The notes: generated by a model from the sequence alone, not told the origin. A stretch of 28,671 nt of DNA from CAHJXF01 sp038240015 (GCA_038240015.1 JBBSEF010000036.1:1-28671), one strand, 5' to 3'; counted from the stretch's first letter, positions 17,461 to 25,966 are shown. Numbers and translations: made by a program.

Positions 17461-18144
17461 TACGATCGCCACGCGCTTCTGCAAATACTTGACCAGATAA
17501 GACAGCGACAGGCAGAGCACGAAATAGACCAGCGCGACGAAGGTGTACATCTCGACCAGGCGTCCATCGCGCTGCGCGACCTTGCTCGCCGCGCCGACGA
17601 AGTCGGTGATCGACAGCACATAGACCAGCGACACGTCCTGGAACAGTACGATGGTCTGCGTGAGCAGCACCGGGATCATGTTGCGAAACGCCTGCGGCAA
17701 GACAATGTTGCTCATCGTCTGCCAGTAGTTCATGCCCAGCGCATAGCCCGACCACACCTGTCCGCGCGCCACCGACTGGATGCCGGCGCGCATGATCTCG
17801 CAGTAGTAGGCCGCTTCGAACAGGATGAAGGTGATCAAGGACGACGAGAATGCGCCGACCTTGATCGGCGTCGACGAGCCGATCATCCATGCGCCGATGT
17901 AAGGCACCAGAAAATAGAACCAGAAGATCACCAGCACCAGCGGGATCGAGCGGATCAGGTTGACGTAGCCGCCCGCGATCAGGTTGAGCGCCTTGATGCT
18001 CGACAACCGCGCCATCGCCAGCAACGTCCCGAAGATGATGCCGCCCGTCATCGCCAGCGCCGTCAGCTGCAGCGTGAACGCCATACCGGTGAAGAAGAGA
18101 TATTTCCACGAGCGCTGGATGACGTCGAAGTCGAAATCAATCAT
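17455..18144 (-). CDS. gltK: Glutamate/aspartate-type ABC transporter permease GltK
   Basis: 229-residue inner-membrane permease of the HisM/GltK type. Visible are the first helix YLFFTGMAFTLQLTALAMTG, the NLIRSIPLVLVIFWFYF block, and the EAA loop VARGQVWSGYALGMNYWQTM followed by IVLPQAFRNMIPVLLTQ. It forms the channel with GltJ. Its ATG lies one base after the gltJ stop, and its GGAGGA ribosome binding site lies inside gltJ, so the two are translationally coupled. The stop codon falls inside the first unit of the 14-bp repeat array. Confidence 0.92.
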   Translation of the reverse strand: MIDFDFDVIQRSWKYLFFTGMAFTLQLTALAMTGGIIFGTLLAMARLSSIKALNLIAGGYVNLIRSIPLVLVIFWFYFLVPYIGAWMIGSSTPIKVGAFSSSLITFILFEAAYYCEIMRAGIQSVARGQVWSGYALGMNYWQTMSNIVLPQAFRNMIPVLLTQTIVLFQDVSLVYVLSITDFVGAASKVAQRDGRLVEMYTFVALVYFVLCLSLSYLVKYLQKRVAIVR

Positions 18145-18145
18145 C

Positions 18146-18892
18146 TCAGTGTCCTCCGCCGGCGCCCATCGCGATCAGGCCCGGTACGCGCACGCGGGAC
18201 TCGATGAAGCGCATCAGATTGACGACGCACACGTTCACCAGGATGTAGATCAAGGTCGCGGCCGAGAACGCCTCGAAGACGTGAAACGAGAACTCCTGCA
18301 TCGAGCGCGCGCGCGCGGTCAGTTCGAGCAAACCGATCGTCAGCGCGACCGCGCTGTTCTTGATGATGTTGAGGAACTCCGACGTGAGCGGCGGGATGAT
18401 GATGCGAAACGCCTGGGGCAGGATCACATGGCGATAGGCTTGCGGCAGCGTCAGGCCGATCGCCGTGCCGGCCATCTGCTGCCCGCGCGGCAACGAGCCG
18501 ATTCCCGCACGCACCTGCTCGGCGACGCGCGCCGAGGTGAAGAAGCCCAGACAGATCACCGCGGTGATGAAAGGCGCGTTGGGTTGCTGCTTGAGCCAGG
18601 TGCCGATGTCCTTGGGCACCACCTCGGGCATCACGAAGTACCAGAGGAACATCTGGACCAGCAGCGGAATATTGCGAAACAGCTCGACGTAGCCGTTACC
18701 GATCGTGACCCAGAATTTCGACGGCATGGTGCGGATGGTGCCGACAATCGCGCCGAGGACGAGCGCGATGACCCACGCCGACAGCGCAGTGGCCAGTGTC
18801 CATCCGAGACCGTACAGCAGCGTCTGCAGATACGTGCCCTGACCGTCCGGCGAGATCTTGAAGAAGATCGACCAGTCCCAGTTGTAGTTCAT
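18146..18892 (-). CDS. gltJ: Glutamate/aspartate-type ABC transporter permease GltJ
   Basis: 248-residue permease with the GltJ-type start NYNWDWSIFF and TYLQTLLYGLGWTLATAL, the YVELFRNIPLLVQMFLWYFVMPE block, and the EAA loop LPRGQQMAGTAIGLTLPQAY followed by ILPQAFRIIIPPLTSEFLNI. Around five transmembrane helices are visible. It is the first gene after the intra-operon terminator hairpin and overlaps in function with GltK. The start is at 18892, after a short leader containing GAGGGGGAACG. Confidence 0.92.
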   Translation of the reverse strand: MNYNWDWSIFFKISPDGQGTYLQTLLYGLGWTLATALSAWVIALVLGAIVGTIRTMPSKFWVTIGNGYVELFRNIPLLVQMFLWYFVMPEVVPKDIGTWLKQQPNAPFITAVICLGFFTSARVAEQVRAGIGSLPRGQQMAGTAIGLTLPQAYRHVILPQAFRIIIPPLTSEFLNIIKNSAVALTIGLLELTARARSMQEFSFHVFEAFSAATLIYILVNVCVVNLMRFIESRVRVPGLIAMGAGGGH

Positions 18893-18935
18893 CGTTCCCC
18901 CTCGGTTGCCGCGGCCCGACGCAAGAATGAGTCAT

Positions 18936-18961
18936 AAAAAAAACGGGGGCAAGCCCCCGTT
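18936..18961 (-). terminator. Intra-operon Rho-independent terminator after gltI
   Basis: On the minus strand AACGGGGG-CTTG-CCCCCGTT forms an 8-bp GC-rich stem followed by eight Ts in all. It lies between the gltI stop (18997) and the gltJ start. A strong terminator here would let the binding protein be made in excess over the membrane subunits, as is common for binding-protein operons. Confidence 0.85.
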
Positions 18962-18996
18962 GTCTTCATGCAATCACCAAACCATTTGCAGCGCGA

Positions 18997-19911
18997 CTAT
19001 TTGTATGCGCCCGGATCGCCCGAGTCGGTCGGATTGGCGATGACCTTCTTCAGCGAATCGCTCATCGGCAGATTCAGATTGATGTTCTTCGGCGGGATCG
19101 GCGACTGGAACCACTTCGCGTAGATCTTGTTGATCTCGCCGCTCTTGAACACCGCGGCGACCGCGTTGTCGGCGACCTTCTTGAACGGCGCGTCGCCCTT
19201 GCGCAGCATGATGCCGTAGGGCTCGACCGACAGCGCTTCGGAACTGATCACGTAGTCGCCCGGATTCTTCGACGATGCGACCAGGCTGTAGAGCAGGATG
19301 TCGTCCATCGCGAACGCGGCCGCACGATCGGTCTCGACCATCTGGAACGCGTTCGAGTGGTCGGGCGCCGTGACGACATTGATGCCGAGGTTCTTGTCGC
19401 CGTTCAGTTGCGTGACCTGCTTCAGGTTCGACGTGCCCGAGGTCGATACCAGCGTCTTGCCCTTCAGGTCATCGAGCTTGGTGATCTTCGACGACTTCTT
19501 CGACACGAGGCGGTTGGCGGTGACGAACGTGGTGTCGACATACGAAACCTGTTGCTGACGCTCGAGGTTGTTGGTGGTCGAGCCGCACTCCAGGTCGATA
19601 GTGCCGTTGGCCATCAGCGGAATGCGCGTGGCCGACGTGACCGGTTGCATCACGACGTTGAGGTTGGACAGCTTGAGATCGGCCTTGACGGCGTCGACGA
19701 TCTTCATGCACAGGTCGATCGAATAGCCGACCGGCTTCTGGTTGTCGTCCAGATACGAGAACGGGATCGACGAATCGCGCACGCCGAGCGTGATCGTGCC
19801 GGTGTCCTTGATCTTCTTGAGCGTGCCGTCTAGTGCCTGAGCATGAGCGGCCGCGCCTGCGGCAATGAAGCCTGCGCCTGCGAGGCATAGGGCGATGCGG
19901 GGGAAATTCAT
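18997..19911 (-). CDS. gltI: Glutamate/aspartate-type substrate-binding protein GltI
   Basis: 304-residue periplasmic binding protein. A signal peptide ends near AAHAQALDG (about residue 25). The family blocks are ITLGVRDSSIPFSYLDDNQKPVGYSIDLC, SATRIPLMANGTIDLECGSTTNN, and LVSTSGTSNLKQV. The arginine in SATRIP and aspartate in GTID lie where the amino-acid ligand is held in this fold. AGGAGC precedes the ATG at 19911. It heads the gltIJKL operon and is separated from gltJ by a terminator hairpin. Glutamate or aspartate is the likely ligand by homology, not proven. Confidence 0.93.
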   Translation of the reverse strand: MNFPRIALCLAGAGFIAAGAAAHAQALDGTLKKIKDTGTITLGVRDSSIPFSYLDDNQKPVGYSIDLCMKIVDAVKADLKLSNLNVVMQPVTSATRIPLMANGTIDLECGSTTNNLERQQQVSYVDTTFVTANRLVSKKSSKITKLDDLKGKTLVSTSGTSNLKQVTQLNGDKNLGINVVTAPDHSNAFQMVETDRAAAFAMDDILLYSLVASSKNPGDYVISSEALSVEPYGIMLRKGDAPFKKVADNAVAAVFKSGEINKIYAKWFQSPIPPKNINLNLPMSDSLKKVIANPTDSGDPGAYK

Positions 19912-19951
19912 GGGAAAGCTCCTAGTGGGAACGCTTGTGGCGTAACGCGAA

Positions 19952-19980
19952 AGTGTAGGCAGTCAGGCTCGCGCTGTCGA
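19952..19980 (-). promoter_or_regulatory. Sigma70 promoter of gltI
   Basis: On the minus strand TCGACA (19975-19980, five of six to TTGACA) is separated by exactly 17 bp from TACACT (19952-19957, four of six to TATAAT), about 40 bp before the gltI ATG. No operator is recognised. Confidence 0.6.
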
Positions 19981-20079
19981 CTGCGGGTTTATACCCACGC
20001 GCCCTGCAACGATCGTTCGAGCCTCAAACCGTCAACGTCGCTCCCCCTGACAAGGATGACGAATATCCACGCCGTGCGC

Positions 20080-22014
20080 TCAAATCGCCAACGGCGCTTC
20101 GCTGCGTTCGTTGCCGACGTCGATGATGTCGACGTCTTCGTGACGCGTCCCGCCGCGCTGATCGGACTGCTGCCGCGCCCACATCCTGGCGTACACGCCG
20201 CCCTTCGCGACCAGTTCGCGATGGCGACCCCGCTCGACGATGCGGCCGGACTCGAGCACGAGGATGAGATCGGCATCGATGATGGTCGAAAGCCGATGCG
20301 CGATCACGAGCGCGGTGTGATCGGCGGCGATCGCGCGCAGCTCGGCCTGGATCGCCAGCTCGGCCTTCGAGTCGAGCGCCGAGGTGGCTTCGTCGAAGAT
20401 GAAGACCGCGGGATTCTTCAAGAGCGTGCGCGCGATCGCGACGCGCTGCTTCTCGCCGCCCGAAAGTTTGAGGCCGCGCTCGCCCACCATCGTGTCGTAG
20501 CCGTCGGGCAGGCTCTTCACGAACTCGTGGATGTAGGCCGCGTTGGCGGCCGCCTCGATCTCGCCTTGAGACGTCGCATCGACGCCCCCCGCGCGACCGT
20601 AGCCGATGTTGTAGCCGATCGTGTCGTTGAACAGCACCGTGTCCTGCGGCACGATGCCGATCGCCGCGCGCAACGACGATTGCGTGACGCGGCGAATGTC
20701 CTGCCCCGCGATCGTGATCGCGCCGCCGGTCACGTCGTAGAAGCGGAACATCAAACGCGCGAGCGTGGACTTGCCCGAGCCGCTCGGGCCCACCACCGCG
20801 ATGGTCTGCCCGGCGGGAATTTCGAAGTCGATGTCGAACAGGATCTGGCGCTTCGGGTCGTAGGAAAAATCCACGTGATCGAAGCGGACCGCGGGTGCGA
20901 CGAGGCCATCGCGGAGCCCGGCATCCACGTCCATGCGCGTGAGTACCAGCGGCTTCGCATCCGCTGCATCGGCCACTTCGCGATGCTGGTCGAGCAATGA
21001 AAACATCCGGTCGACATCGGCCAGGCTCTGCTTGATCTCGCGATAGATCACGCCCAGAAAGTTGAGCGGAATGTAGAGCTGGATCATGAAGGCGTTGACC
21101 AGCACCAGGTCGCCCAGGGTCATCGACCCGTCGATCACGCCCTCGGTCGCGCGCCAGATCATCAGCGACACGGCGATTGCGATCAGCGCCGACTGACCGA
21201 CGTTCAGCATCGACAACGAGGTCTGCGACTTGACGGCCGCGCGTTCCCAGCGGCCCATGCTCTCGTCGTAACGCCTGGCTTCGAAGGCCTCGTTGTTGAA
21301 GTACTTGACCGTCTCGTAGTTGATCAGCGAGTCGATCGCCTTGACGTTGGCCTTCGAGTCGAGCTCGTTCATCGTCCGGCGAAAATGCGTGCGCCATTCG
21401 GTGACGGAAATCGTGAACGTGATGTACACGACCAGCGCGACCGCCGTGATGATGGTGAACCACTTGTCATAGCGCACCGCGAGGATGCCCAGCACCAACG
21501 ACAACTCGACCAGCGTGGGCAGGATGCTGTAGAGCGTGTAGCTGACCAGCGACGAGATGCCGCGCGAGCCGCGCTCGATGTCGCGCGTCATGCCTCCAGT
21601 CTGCCGCTCGAGATGAAAGCGCAGCGACAGCGCATGCAGATGCCCGAACACCTTGAGCGCGACATTGCGCACCGCGCGTTGTGTGACTTTCGCGAACACC
21701 ATCTCGCGCAGTTCGGTGAAGGTCGTCGTCGCGAGGCGCAACAGGCCGTAGGCGATCAGTAGGGACACCGGCAGCACCAGCACCGCGGCCGGATCGGTCG
21801 GCCTGATCGACAAGGCGTCGACGATGCGTTTCAACACCAGCGGCACGCCGACGTTGCCGAACTTGGCCGCGATCAGAAACGCGAGAGCGAGCATCACGCG
21901 CCACTTGAAGTCCCAGAGGTAGGGAACCAGCGTCTTCAACACGCCCCACTCGGAACGCGTGCGCACTTGGCCTGAGGGCGACGGAGCCGGATCGGATGAC
22001 GCGTGACGGCGCAT
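20080..22014 (-). CDS. ABC exporter, Atm1/HMT1 type (membrane domain fused to ATPase)
   Basis: 644-residue half-transporter expected to work as a homodimer in the inner membrane. Residues about 25-330 form the six-helix exporter domain and include INYETVKYFNNEAFE (231-245), characteristic of Atm1/HMT1 proteins. The ATPase follows: Walker A GPSGSGKS (409-416), Q-loop GIVPQDTVLF, signature LSGGE (517-521), Walker B IFDEATSALD (539-548), and switch His in IAHRLST. Bacterial relatives export glutathione-linked metals or sulfur species. The start at 22014 is chosen for the family N-terminus; the site upstream is pyrimidine-rich without a Shine-Dalgarno sequence, and the longer frame would overlap the divergent thioesterase promoter. 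It is divergent from the yciA-like gene. Confidence 0.9.
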   Translation of the reverse strand: MRRHASSDPAPSPSGQVRTRSEWGVLKTLVPYLWDFKWRVMLALAFLIAAKFGNVGVPLVLKRIVDALSIRPTDPAAVLVLPVSLLIAYGLLRLATTTFTELREMVFAKVTQRAVRNVALKVFGHLHALSLRFHLERQTGGMTRDIERGSRGISSLVSYTLYSILPTLVELSLVLGILAVRYDKWFTIITAVALVVYITFTISVTEWRTHFRRTMNELDSKANVKAIDSLINYETVKYFNNEAFEARRYDESMGRWERAAVKSQTSLSMLNVGQSALIAIAVSLMIWRATEGVIDGSMTLGDLVLVNAFMIQLYIPLNFLGVIYREIKQSLADVDRMFSLLDQHREVADAADAKPLVLTRMDVDAGLRDGLVAPAVRFDHVDFSYDPKRQILFDIDFEIPAGQTIAVVGPSGSGKSTLARLMFRFYDVTGGAITIAGQDIRRVTQSSLRAAIGIVPQDTVLFNDTIGYNIGYGRAGGVDATSQGEIEAAANAAYIHEFVKSLPDGYDTMVGERGLKLSGGEKQRVAIARTLLKNPAVFIFDEATSALDSKAELAIQAELRAIAADHTALVIAHRLSTIIDADLILVLESGRIVERGRHRELVAKGGVYARMWARQQSDQRGGTRHEDVDIIDVGNERSEAPLAI

Positions 22015-22171
22015 GGTGAAGAGAAGAGAGATCGCGCGAATGCGATGGAAGCGAAGAAAAGTTTGTGCGGCTCGACGACGCGGGATCGCGCTACGATCGC
22101 GATCGACGATTTTCCTACAATGGCGCTCGCCTCGATGCTTTGCAAGGGGGCGGGTCTCTTTCAAGGCCTTC

Positions 22172-22588
22172 ATGACCCACGATGAGAATCAGGCGGAGAA
22201 GTTGATGCTGCCCGCAACCATGCCCACGCTGCGCGTGATGCCGATGCCCTCCGACGCCAACATTCACGGCGACGTGTTCGGCGGGTGGATCATGGCGCAG
22301 GTCGATATCGCGGGCTCGTTGCCCGCGGTCAAGCGCGCCAACGGTCGCGTCGCGACGATCGCCGTCAACTCGTTCCTGTTCAAGAACCCGGTGCTGGTAG
22401 GCGACCTGCTGTCGTTCTACGCGAAGGTCGTGAAGGTGGGCACGACCTCGGTCACCGTGTTCGTCGAAGTGTTCGCGGAGCGCAATCGACTCGATTCGGA
22501 AGTCGTGAAGGTGACCGAAGCGACCTTGACCTATGTCGCGACCGACAACAACCGCAAGCCGCGCCCGCTGCCGGCGCTGGCGGCCTGA
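22172..22588 (+). CDS. yciA: Acyl-CoA thioesterase, YciA type (hotdog fold)
   Basis: 138-residue cytosolic hotdog-fold thioesterase that hydrolyses acyl-CoAs. The hallmark NIHGDVFGGWIMAQVD (30-45) carries the active-site Asn/His/Asp region, with VATIAVNSFLFKNPVLVGDLL following. A conserved C-terminal LTYVATDNNRKPRPLP matches YciA. The frame is open upstream but the ATG at 22172, with AAGG six bases before it, gives a normal length. It diverges from the Atm1-type exporter gene. Confidence 0.92.
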   Translation: MTHDENQAEKLMLPATMPTLRVMPMPSDANIHGDVFGGWIMAQVDIAGSLPAVKRANGRVATIAVNSFLFKNPVLVGDLLSFYAKVVKVGTTSVTVFVEVFAERNRLDSEVVKVTEATLTYVATDNNRKPRPLPALAA

Positions 22589-22712
22589 TTACAATCCGCT
22601 CGCGAAGAGAGACCGTAATGCAATCGGCTTTCGCACGACGATCTTGCATGACGGGCCGCCACACCGAGTCGATGTCCGGGTCGCGCGTGGCGCGGGCCGA
22701 TGGGGAGCGCGC

Positions 22713-23117
22713 ATGAAATCGAATGAGTGGACTTTTCGCGCGAGGCTGTTCGTCCAACGCTTCTGGCAGCCCACCAGCGCCTGCATGACGTGCATGCCGG
22801 GCAGTCTCGTCAATGTTTCGAGCCTTGCACACTGGGAGATCGCATTGCGCACCGGCCTCGTCACAGGCGTACTGGTGTTGCTGCTCAGCTTCACGCCGCT
22901 CTCGCGGCTCTTCAGGAACCGCTACGGGAATGCACTTGCGGTGGGTTGTCTGACCGCGCTCGGAGACGCCTACTCTCACGTGAACCACTACGGCATCGGC
23001 TATGCCGAGGCGATCCTGACGGGATTGGTATCCGGAATGCTCGCCCTGGCCGGCGCGTATCTGCTCGAAGACCGCGCACGCCGGCTGCGCAGCGCATGGG
23101 CGCGGGTCACGGGTTAA
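22713..23117 (+). CDS. Small membrane protein of unknown function
   Basis: 134 residues with three hydrophobic segments (about 43-60, 72-84 and 96-117). A pair of cysteines C24-x2-C27 (ACMTCMPG) sits just before the first helix, and the glycine-rich LTALGDAYSHVNHYGIGYAEA contains two histidines that could face the membrane surface. GGGGAG before the ATG at 22713 supports the start. I do not recognise a named family. It follows yciA by 124 bp and converges on the YihY gene with 49 bp between stops. Confidence 0.7.
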   Translation: MKSNEWTFRARLFVQRFWQPTSACMTCMPGSLVNVSSLAHWEIALRTGLVTGVLVLLLSFTPLSRLFRNRYGNALAVGCLTALGDAYSHVNHYGIGYAEAILTGLVSGMLALAGAYLLEDRARRLRSAWARVTG

Positions 23118-23166
23118 TGACCGGCAAGCCGGCCAGGTCCGAGAGATCGACTGCACTGCCCGCCGG

Positions 23167-24087
23167 CTACGCTCGCAACCCAGCGCCTGGATCGGCGGGA
23201 GGCGGAGGCGCGGCCATGCGCCCGGTGCGTTCCAGGCGTTCGTATTGCGCGATCACCTGCGCGCCGAAGAGGACCAGCGTCGCGGCGATCTCGAGGCTGA
23301 GCAACACGACGATGGCGGTGGTCAGCGAGCCGTACACCACGTTGACTTGCGAGAGCGTCGAGAAGTACAGCACCAGCGCCCTGCGCGTCACCTCCCAAAG
23401 CAGCGCCGCCGTGACGCCGCCGAGCAATGCGTGCCGCAGCGACAGATGTCCCACCGGCATCACCAGGTAGAGCGAAGTCAGCATGAAGATCTCGCCGGCA
23501 AGCCCCAGGAGATAAAGCAGCACGCCCGACACACCCGATAGCGACCAGTTGCGTCCGAACAGATCGACGCTTTCCTGGCCGATCAGTTGCAACACGCCCG
23601 ACACCAGCGTAACGAGCAGCAGCCCGATACCGAGGCTGAGAATGTAGAGATACGGCATCACGACAGACACGAGGATATGCCGTGATCGGTCGGCCTTGCG
23701 ATGATGGAAGATGACCGCCATCGCGTTTTCCAGCACCGCGAACGCGAGCGAGCTGAAGAAGATCATGGTCACCAGCAACACCGGGCCCAGCACGTCGCGA
23801 TGCGCAAGAAAATTCGACAGCTCGGCAACGATCGCGCGCGACTGACCGGGCAGCAGCCACTCCAGATAGCGGCCGATGGTTCTGAGCAGCTCGGCTTGAT
23901 CGACGAAGTGCGAAAGCGTAATCACGCTCACGATCAGGAGCGGCACGATGGACAACAGCGCGTAGTACGCGACCGCGCCGGCCAGCAGCAGACCCTGGGC
24001 CGCGCGAAAGCCCTTCATCGACTCCCAGAGGAATTTCAGGGGATGGCGCAAGAGCTGGGCAGCGTTTTCGCGATGGCTGATGTTCAT
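23167..24087 (-). CDS. YihY/BrkB-family inner-membrane protein
   Basis: 306-residue polytopic membrane protein of the YihY/BrkB family (once mis-named RNase BN). Family blocks are LLLAGAVAYYALLSIVPLLIV, FSSLAFAVLENAMAVIFHHRK, and VVYGSLTTAIVVLLSLEIAATLVLFGAQVIAQYE. Six hydrophobic segments are visible, followed by a proline-rich cytoplasmic tail. AGGA before the ATG at 24087. The molecular function of the family is not settled. It is divergent from the amidase, 127 bp apart. Confidence 0.9.
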   Translation of the reverse strand: MNISHRENAAQLLRHPLKFLWESMKGFRAAQGLLLAGAVAYYALLSIVPLLIVSVITLSHFVDQAELLRTIGRYLEWLLPGQSRAIVAELSNFLAHRDVLGPVLLVTMIFFSSLAFAVLENAMAVIFHHRKADRSRHILVSVVMPYLYILSLGIGLLLVTLVSGVLQLIGQESVDLFGRNWSLSGVSGVLLYLLGLAGEIFMLTSLYLVMPVGHLSLRHALLGGVTAALLWEVTRRALVLYFSTLSQVNVVYGSLTTAIVVLLSLEIAATLVLFGAQVIAQYERLERTGRMAAPPPPADPGAGLRA

Positions 24088-24214
24088 GCGGGAATCCTGC
24101 GTTGATATCCGATATGGTACTCAGTCATCCGGCAGCGCCAATAGAGTCCGTGCGTCAGGCCACTCACCGTTCCGCGTCAGTCAATAGAATGCGATCGACC
24201 CAGGCAGAAATTCC

Positions 24215-25561
24215 ATGAGTGCTCGTATTTCGATTGCCGAAGCGCGGCGCCGCATCGCGGCCGGCGCGTCGCATCGCCAATTGATCGAAGAAGTCCTCGA
24301 GCGCGCGTCGTCGGATGATGCGGCGCATGTCTTTCTGGCCATCGATGCCGATGGCGCGCGCGCTGCGGCGAATGCGGCCGATGAGGCCGAAGGCGCGACT
24401 GCGGCCCCCGGCGCTTTCGCGGGCTTGCCGGTCACCGTCAAGGATCTCTTCGACATCGCGGGCGAAGTCACGCGCGCCGGCTCACGCGTCCTCGACGACG
24501 CGCCGCCCGCGACCGACGACGCGGCCGTGGTCTCGCGGTTGCGTCATGCCGGCGCCGCGATCATCGGTCGAACCAACATGACCGAGTTCGCGTACTCGGG
24601 CGTGGGCATCAATCCGCATTTCGGCACGCCGAAGAATCCGGCGGACGCGAAGATTTCGCGCATCCCCGGAGGATCGTCCTCAGGCGCGGCGGTCTCGGTC
24701 GCGCTCGGTCTTGCAGTAGCTGCGCTCGGTTCGGACACCGGCGGATCGATCCGCATTCCTGCTGCGCTGTGCGGCATTGTCGGCTTCAAACCCACGCAAT
24801 CGCGCGTGCCGTTGAGCGGCGCGTTTTCGTTGTCGCGTACGCTCGATACGGCATGCGCGATGACGACATGCGTGGCCGATGTGCTCACGATCGACGCGAT
24901 CATCGCCGATGCGCCGTTGCACCGCGACGGTCTCGGTGATCCGCGCACGCTGCGCCTCGCGGTACCGCAGTCGGTGATGCTCGATGGACTCGACCGCGAC
25001 GTGAGCGAAGCGTTCGAACACGCGCTGCGTGCGCTTGCGGATGCGGGTGCGACGATCGTCGAATTGCCGCTCAGGGAATTTCTGGAGCGCGAGCGCATGA
25101 GGGTCGCAGGCGGCTTCGCGTCCCCCGAGGCGTGGGCGGTTCATCGCGCCATGCTCGCGACTTCTCGCGATCGTTACGACCCGCGCGTGGCAGCGCGAAT
25201 CGAGCGCGGACAAACCGTGTCGGCCGCCGACTATCTCGACCTGATCGACGCGCGTGCCGACTGGATCGCGCGCGTCGAGCCGCGACTCGACGGTTTCGAT
25301 GCGCTCGTGTGTCCGACGGTTCCGATGATCGCGCCCGAGATGCAGCCGCTGATCGACGACGACGCGCACTACTTCAAGACCAATGCATTGCTTTTGCGCA
25401 ATACCTCGCTGATCAATTTGCTAGACGGTTGTTCGTTCAGCCTGCCGTGTCAGCGCGCGGGGCAGTTGCCGGTGGGCCTGATGTTGTCTTCGACGCGCGG
25501 CCGCGACGCATCGCTCGCGCGTGCGGCGTTGACCATTGAGGCGATCCTCGAAAGGCGTTGA
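24215..25561 (+). CDS. Amidase (amidase-signature family)
   Basis: 448-residue hydrolase with the Ser-cisSer-Lys triad of the amidase-signature family: Lys76 (VTVKDLFD), the cis-serine in PGGSSSGAAV (154-156), and the nucleophile Ser178 (GSDTGGSIRIPAALCG). GRTNMTEFAYSG and VGFKPTQSRVP are further family blocks. Length is normal for an amide or acylamide hydrolase. The lack of gatB or gatC neighbours argues against a GatA role in tRNA amidation, and the substrate cannot be told from sequence. It lies upstream of the ArsR regulator in the same direction, with its stop 36 bp before that start. Confidence 0.9.
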   Translation: MSARISIAEARRRIAAGASHRQLIEEVLERASSDDAAHVFLAIDADGARAAANAADEAEGATAAPGAFAGLPVTVKDLFDIAGEVTRAGSRVLDDAPPATDDAAVVSRLRHAGAAIIGRTNMTEFAYSGVGINPHFGTPKNPADAKISRIPGGSSSGAAVSVALGLAVAALGSDTGGSIRIPAALCGIVGFKPTQSRVPLSGAFSLSRTLDTACAMTTCVADVLTIDAIIADAPLHRDGLGDPRTLRLAVPQSVMLDGLDRDVSEAFEHALRALADAGATIVELPLREFLERERMRVAGGFASPEAWAVHRAMLATSRDRYDPRVAARIERGQTVSAADYLDLIDARADWIARVEPRLDGFDALVCPTVPMIAPEMQPLIDDDAHYFKTNALLLRNTSLINLLDGCSFSLPCQRAGQLPVGLMLSSTRGRDASLARAALTIEAILERR

Positions 25562-25562
25562 C

Positions 25563-25591
25563 TTGACGTCCTGACATACGTCAGCTATTGT
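25563..25591 (+). promoter_or_regulatory. Sigma70 promoter of the ArsR-type gene
   Basis: TTGACG (25563-25568) and TATTGT (25586-25591) are 17 bp apart. The expected start, 6-7 bases past the -10 box, falls on or next to the ATG at 25598, so the mRNA would have no leader. Confidence 0.6.
25571..25584. promoter_or_regulatory. Palindromic operator candidate in the promoter spacer
   Basis: CTGACATACGTCAG is a perfect inverted repeat (5-bp arms, 4-bp centre) lying wholly between the -35 and -10 boxes. A second overlapping pair, TGACGT (25564-25569) and ACGTCA (25578-25583), shares its right arm. A repressor bound here would block RNA polymerase; autoregulation by the adjacent ArsR-type protein is the simplest reading. 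Confidence 0.5.
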
Positions 25592-25597
25592 TGACAC

Positions 25598-25933
25598 ATG
25601 AAAGGTCGCACGCACTCGCCGATTCGGGGAGAGCAGTTGCTGGCGATGCTGGCGGCGCTCGCCAATCCGCAGAGGCTGCGCATCATCGCGGCGCTGACAT
25701 CCGGCGGCCGCAACTATGTCAGTCAGCTTGCGCGCGAAATCGAGATGAGCCGTCCGTTACTTCATTTGCACTTGCAGAAGCTTGAAGAGGCTGGCCTCGT
25801 CACGAGCAAACTTGAATTGTCTCGCGACGGCAAGGCGCTCAACTATTTTGAAGTCAACAACTTCAGTTTTGAACTCACTCCGGCTGCTATCGCAGCGGCG
25901 GCGAAGTCCCTGACGGCCAAACCCGAGAAGTAG
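25598..25933 (+). CDS. ArsR-type winged-helix transcriptional regulator
   Basis: 111-residue DNA-binding protein. The winged helix-turn-helix spans about 15-85: LAALANPQRLRIIAAL, then NYVSQLAREIEMSRPLLHLHLQKLEEAGLV (the recognition helix is SRPLLHLHLQKL), and a wing with LSRDGKALNYFEV. The usual ArsR metal-binding cysteine motif (ELCVCDL) is absent, so it is not a classical arsenic or metal sensor. No Shine-Dalgarno sequence precedes the ATG, in line with a leaderless mRNA. It was probably followed in an operon by the gene starting at 25943, which has been broken by the transposon. Confidence 0.85.
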   Translation: MKGRTHSPIRGEQLLAMLAALANPQRLRIIAALTSGGRNYVSQLAREIEMSRPLLHLHLQKLEEAGLVTSKLELSRDGKALNYFEVNNFSFELTPAAIAAAAKSLTAKPEK

Positions 25934-25942
25934 AGGATCCTC

Positions 25943-25966
25943 ATGTCTGAAACCATCTATCTTCTG
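25943..25966 (+). pseudogene. Start of an unidentified gene interrupted by the IS1595-type transposon
   Basis: An ATG at 25943 with AGAGGAT before it begins M-S-E-T-I-Y-L-L, 9 bp after the regulator's stop. The frame runs 8 codons to the transposon's left end at 25967, then 17 more codons inside the element to a TAG at 26018-26020. The well-placed ribosome binding site suggests a real second gene of an arsR operon. Its identity cannot be read from eight residues; the rest lies past the window's right edge. Confidence 0.5.
25959..25966. repeat. Presumed 8-bp target-site duplication (left copy)
   Basis: The eight bases before the left terminal repeat are ATCTTCTG. Directly after the right terminal repeat the window ends with AT (28670-28671), matching the first two bases. 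An 8-bp duplication is the size known for IS1595 elements, but only two bases of the right copy can be checked. Confidence 0.45.

Noticed and set aside
17377..18937. Plus-strand frames across gltK and gltJ
   Set aside because: They are antisense to permeases with intact EAA loops and encode low-complexity Asp/Arg/His/Gln-rich sequence.
22015..22173. Longer N-terminus for the Atm1-type exporter
   Set aside because: It would add 53 arginine-rich residues not seen in the family and overlap the divergent thioesterase promoter region.
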